This document shows, one piece after another, positions 61,985 to 64,000 of a stretch of DNA of 64,000 nucleotides. The stretch spans positions 31,404,956 through 31,468,955 of the forward strand of contig CM049318.1 in the NCBI GenBank assembly GCA_026874595.1, given 5' to 3'. The position numbers and the translations under genes were made by a program. A model generated the notes under the pieces. It was not told the DNA's origin and searched no databases. It worked only from the letters and a program-made list of their open reading frames with translations. Position 1 is the first letter of the stretch. Every line of letters begins with the position of its first letter. This DNA comes from Sipunculus nudus (lineage: Eukaryota; Annelida; Sipuncula; Golfingiida; Sipunculidae).

Positions 61985-62305
61985 CTTATAACTGACATAT
62001 AACTGACATATACAGAACTCCTTCATGTGCACTTCCCTTATATCTCCCATACAAGTCACATATAAATGAAATATACAGAATGGCCTCATGCGCAACTCCC
62101 TTATAACTTTTTTTTTTTTTTAACTGGCAAATAACAAACATACAACTCCCTTATAACTCACATATAACAATGCCTGACTAAACATGTAGCTGCAAAATAA
62201 ATATAACTCACATACACAGCTAGCATTTATATGGGAATATATGTCCCTTATAAGGGACATATAAGGCCCTTATAAGGGACATATAAGGCACATATATGTG
62301 AGTAC
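61985..62305. repeat. Right subterminal TATATGTCCCTTATAA repeats
   Basis: Degenerate units such as ACTCCCTTATAACTCACATA and CCCTTATAAGGGACATATAA, mirror of the left end; includes a poly-T tract near 62108-62120. Confidence 0.8.
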
Positions 62306-62323
62306 TTTTCATTTTAGTAAGGG

Positions 62324-62883
62324 AAGTCATCTGAGCTATAGTCGTGATCCATTGTCTGTTGTTAGTCAATCTGTCCATCCGTCCCTCTGTAGATGTGGCA
62401 AGTTTTGAAACCGTAAGACCTAGGAATACAAAAAACTACCAAGCCAAAAACTAGGTCTTTTTGACTTTGTTCCTTTGAGAAATTAAGGAAAACCACAACT
62501 TTTAATTAAAAAGCTATTTTCACACTTCAGGACTGTCTAATAACAAAACCACTTATCTGTTTTTCCTCATATTTACCATAAATATACCTCTATATAGTTC
62601 CTATGTACATGTATGCCAGAAAATTGTCTATTTTCCCCAAGTATATAACTATGTTTAATTAAGATTCAATTGTTTACCCAGAATAAGATCTGAATTTTGT
62701 AAATTTTTTAAGTTATTAGCATAAAAATAAAATAAGTACCTAAAGTTTTGCCCAACCATGGCACGTTTTTTTTCCTGTAAGTACACCATTGATTTAATTT
62801 TCACAGTATGTAAACATAAGTATTAAATTTGTTTTAATTTGAAATTTGAAAATAAAAGCTTGAAAATTAGGCTAGTTATCGAA
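62324..62883 (+). repeat. Interspersed repeat, copy interrupted at its left end
   Basis: Continues the split repeat: GTCATCTGAGCTATAGTCGT, a weak GTCCATCCGTCC run and the AT-rich body, more diverged than copies 1 and 2. Confidence 0.7.
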
Positions 62884-63693
62884 TTTTTAGCTCAGCTGAC
62901 TATAAGTCATCTGAGCTATAGTTGTGGTCCATTGTCCGTCCGTCCGTCCGGATGACCGTCTGTAAGACTGGCACGTTTGGACACCATTGGACCTATGAAT
63001 CTGAAATTTGGCATACAGTTAGATGTCCTCAAAACCTCCTACCATGCCAAAAATTGGGTCAATAGGACTTTGTTCCTTCGAGATATTGAGGAAAAACCTC
63101 AATTTTTTTATTAGAAATCTATTTTCACACTTCAGGACTGGCTAATATCAAAACCACTCATCTGGTTTTCTTCATATTTACCATAAATGTTCCTCTGTAT
63201 AGTTCCTATGTACATGCCAGAAATTAAGTCAGTATTGTTTCATTTAAAAAAGTTATTGGCCGTAACATTATGGACTTTGTAAATAAATCAGGGAAGATAT
63301 TCGGTCACTTAAGACCAAAAGTGTTAAAGGTAGGGACTTTTTTCCAGTAATACAACTTTAATTAATCAAAATTTAATTGTATAACAAAAATTAGATCAAA
63401 AACTGTTAAATTTTTTTAAATATTGGCAAAAATATCAAATTGGTACCTTAAATTTTGCCCAACTTTGGCCACGGCACGTTTTTTTCCTGTAAGTACTGTG
63501 TATTTAATTTTCACAGCATGTACACATAAGGATTTAATCTGTTAAAATCTGAAATTTTAAAATAAAAGCTGCAAAATTAGGCTAGTTATTGAATTTTTTT
63601 GGAGGCTCTTACTGTATTCCCTTACATTGTCAAGCAGTCCACTTAGGTGACTGTAGGTCATTCAGTGCACATCTCTATGCTCCCCAGGCTGTT
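62884..63693 (+). repeat. Interspersed repeat with GTCCGTCC motif, copy 2
   Basis: Direct-orientation copy of 54645-55463 with few differences over about 810 bp, including the same start and the GCTCCCCAGGCTGTT end. Confidence 0.8.
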
Positions 63694-64000
63694 TGCATAA
63701 TGTTATGCAATCCCATCACCAGGGCAAGCCGTCTCTCCACTGAGTTGAGCTTGATCAGGCTGTCCGCAGTTAAGACCATACCACAGGGAGCCTTTTTCTC
63801 TGGCACCCCCCCCCCCCCCCATTCTGTTAACAGACCTGTACTATGAACTAGATGAATCTTAAAATTAACATTTTTTCAGCAACTAGCAGTAACAACTGAG
63901 ACCCCTCCCCCCACCCACCCCTTCAATACACAGGACTAATAAACAAGATGAATCTTATAATTTTAATATTAAATATATTCTTTTTGATGAGACTTGGACA
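63694..64000. other. Host-type DNA at right edge
   Basis: No gene recognised; contains a C run of about 14 bases near 63807-63820 and a C-rich tract near 63900-63920. Confidence 0.5.

Larger units (their letters stand above)
58232..62323. mobile_element. 4.1-kb CCCTTAC-terminated element inserted in an interspersed repeat
   Basis: Left end CCCTTACCGAAAATTTTTA and right end GTAAGGG (inverse CCCTTACTAAAATG), i.e. seven perfect terminal bases and a similar A-rich continuation. Left flank AGCTGACTATAA and right flank AAGTCATCTGAGCTATAG are the two halves of the interspersed repeat, so the element split it with an apparent AA target duplication. Both ends carry subterminal CATATATGTCCCTTATAAG-type repeats (58250-58630 and 61985-62305). 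No transposase frame is visible; the interior is AT-rich and non-coding. Family unknown. Confidence 0.65.

Overview
The window joins two very different kinds of DNA. Positions 1 to about 40,690 are a gene-dense block with long, mostly intact reading frames and herpesvirus-type proteins: a glycoprotein B-like fusion protein, an ICP8-like single-strand DNA-binding protein, an assemblin-type capsid protease with scaffold, a UL5-like helicase, and very large tegument-type proteins including a herpesvirus-type (C76-like) deubiquitinase. Positions from about 40,690 to 64,000 are visibly AT-rich, without recognisable genes, and filled with satellites, microsatellites, a tRNA-derived SINE and two transposon-like elements. 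The GTCCGTCCGTCC-rich interspersed repeat near 54.65, 62.3 and 62.9 kb resembles repeats common in bivalve and other mollusc genomes. The simplest reading (inference) is a malacoherpesvirus-like genome integrated in, or assembled onto, a mollusc or related invertebrate chromosome. The right viral boundary lies between about 40.3 and 44.6 kb. The left boundary is outside the window.

Layout. 59-775: unassigned gene, reading frame open at the window edge. 1000-3558 (minus): gB-like glycoprotein. 3734-4525 (minus): acidic unassigned protein. 4819-8790 (minus): ICP8-like protein. 9101-10477: unassigned. 10611-12275 plus 12050-12811: capsid protease/scaffold split by a -1 change of frame. 13015-16194: helicase. 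16.2-22.7 kb: non-coding region with three tRNA-type genes and a 4.2 kb imperfect inverted repeat made of GC-rich palindromic units around a 21-bp-stem hairpin. 22707-24248 (minus): unassigned. 24303-29270: protein with an N-terminal OTU-like domain lacking its catalytic residues and a C-terminal herpesvirus-type deubiquitinase. 29282-38605: giant helical protein with at least three copies of a domain of about 440 residues. 38260-40296: probable continuation or separate gene in another frame.

The viral genes cover entry (gB), DNA replication (ICP8-like, helicase), capsid assembly (protease/scaffold) and tegument (deubiquitinase, giant helical protein). Polymerase, terminase, portal and major capsid protein were not found here and would be expected in flanking sequence. 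Polyadenylation signals follow several genes closely, as in compact viral genomes.

Most interesting: tRNA genes with switched or unusual anticodons beside the inverted repeat; the double (pseudo-OTU plus C76-like) deubiquitinase architecture; the internal repeat in the giant protein; three -1 frame transitions in otherwise intact genes; and two uncharacterised transposon-like elements in the host part.
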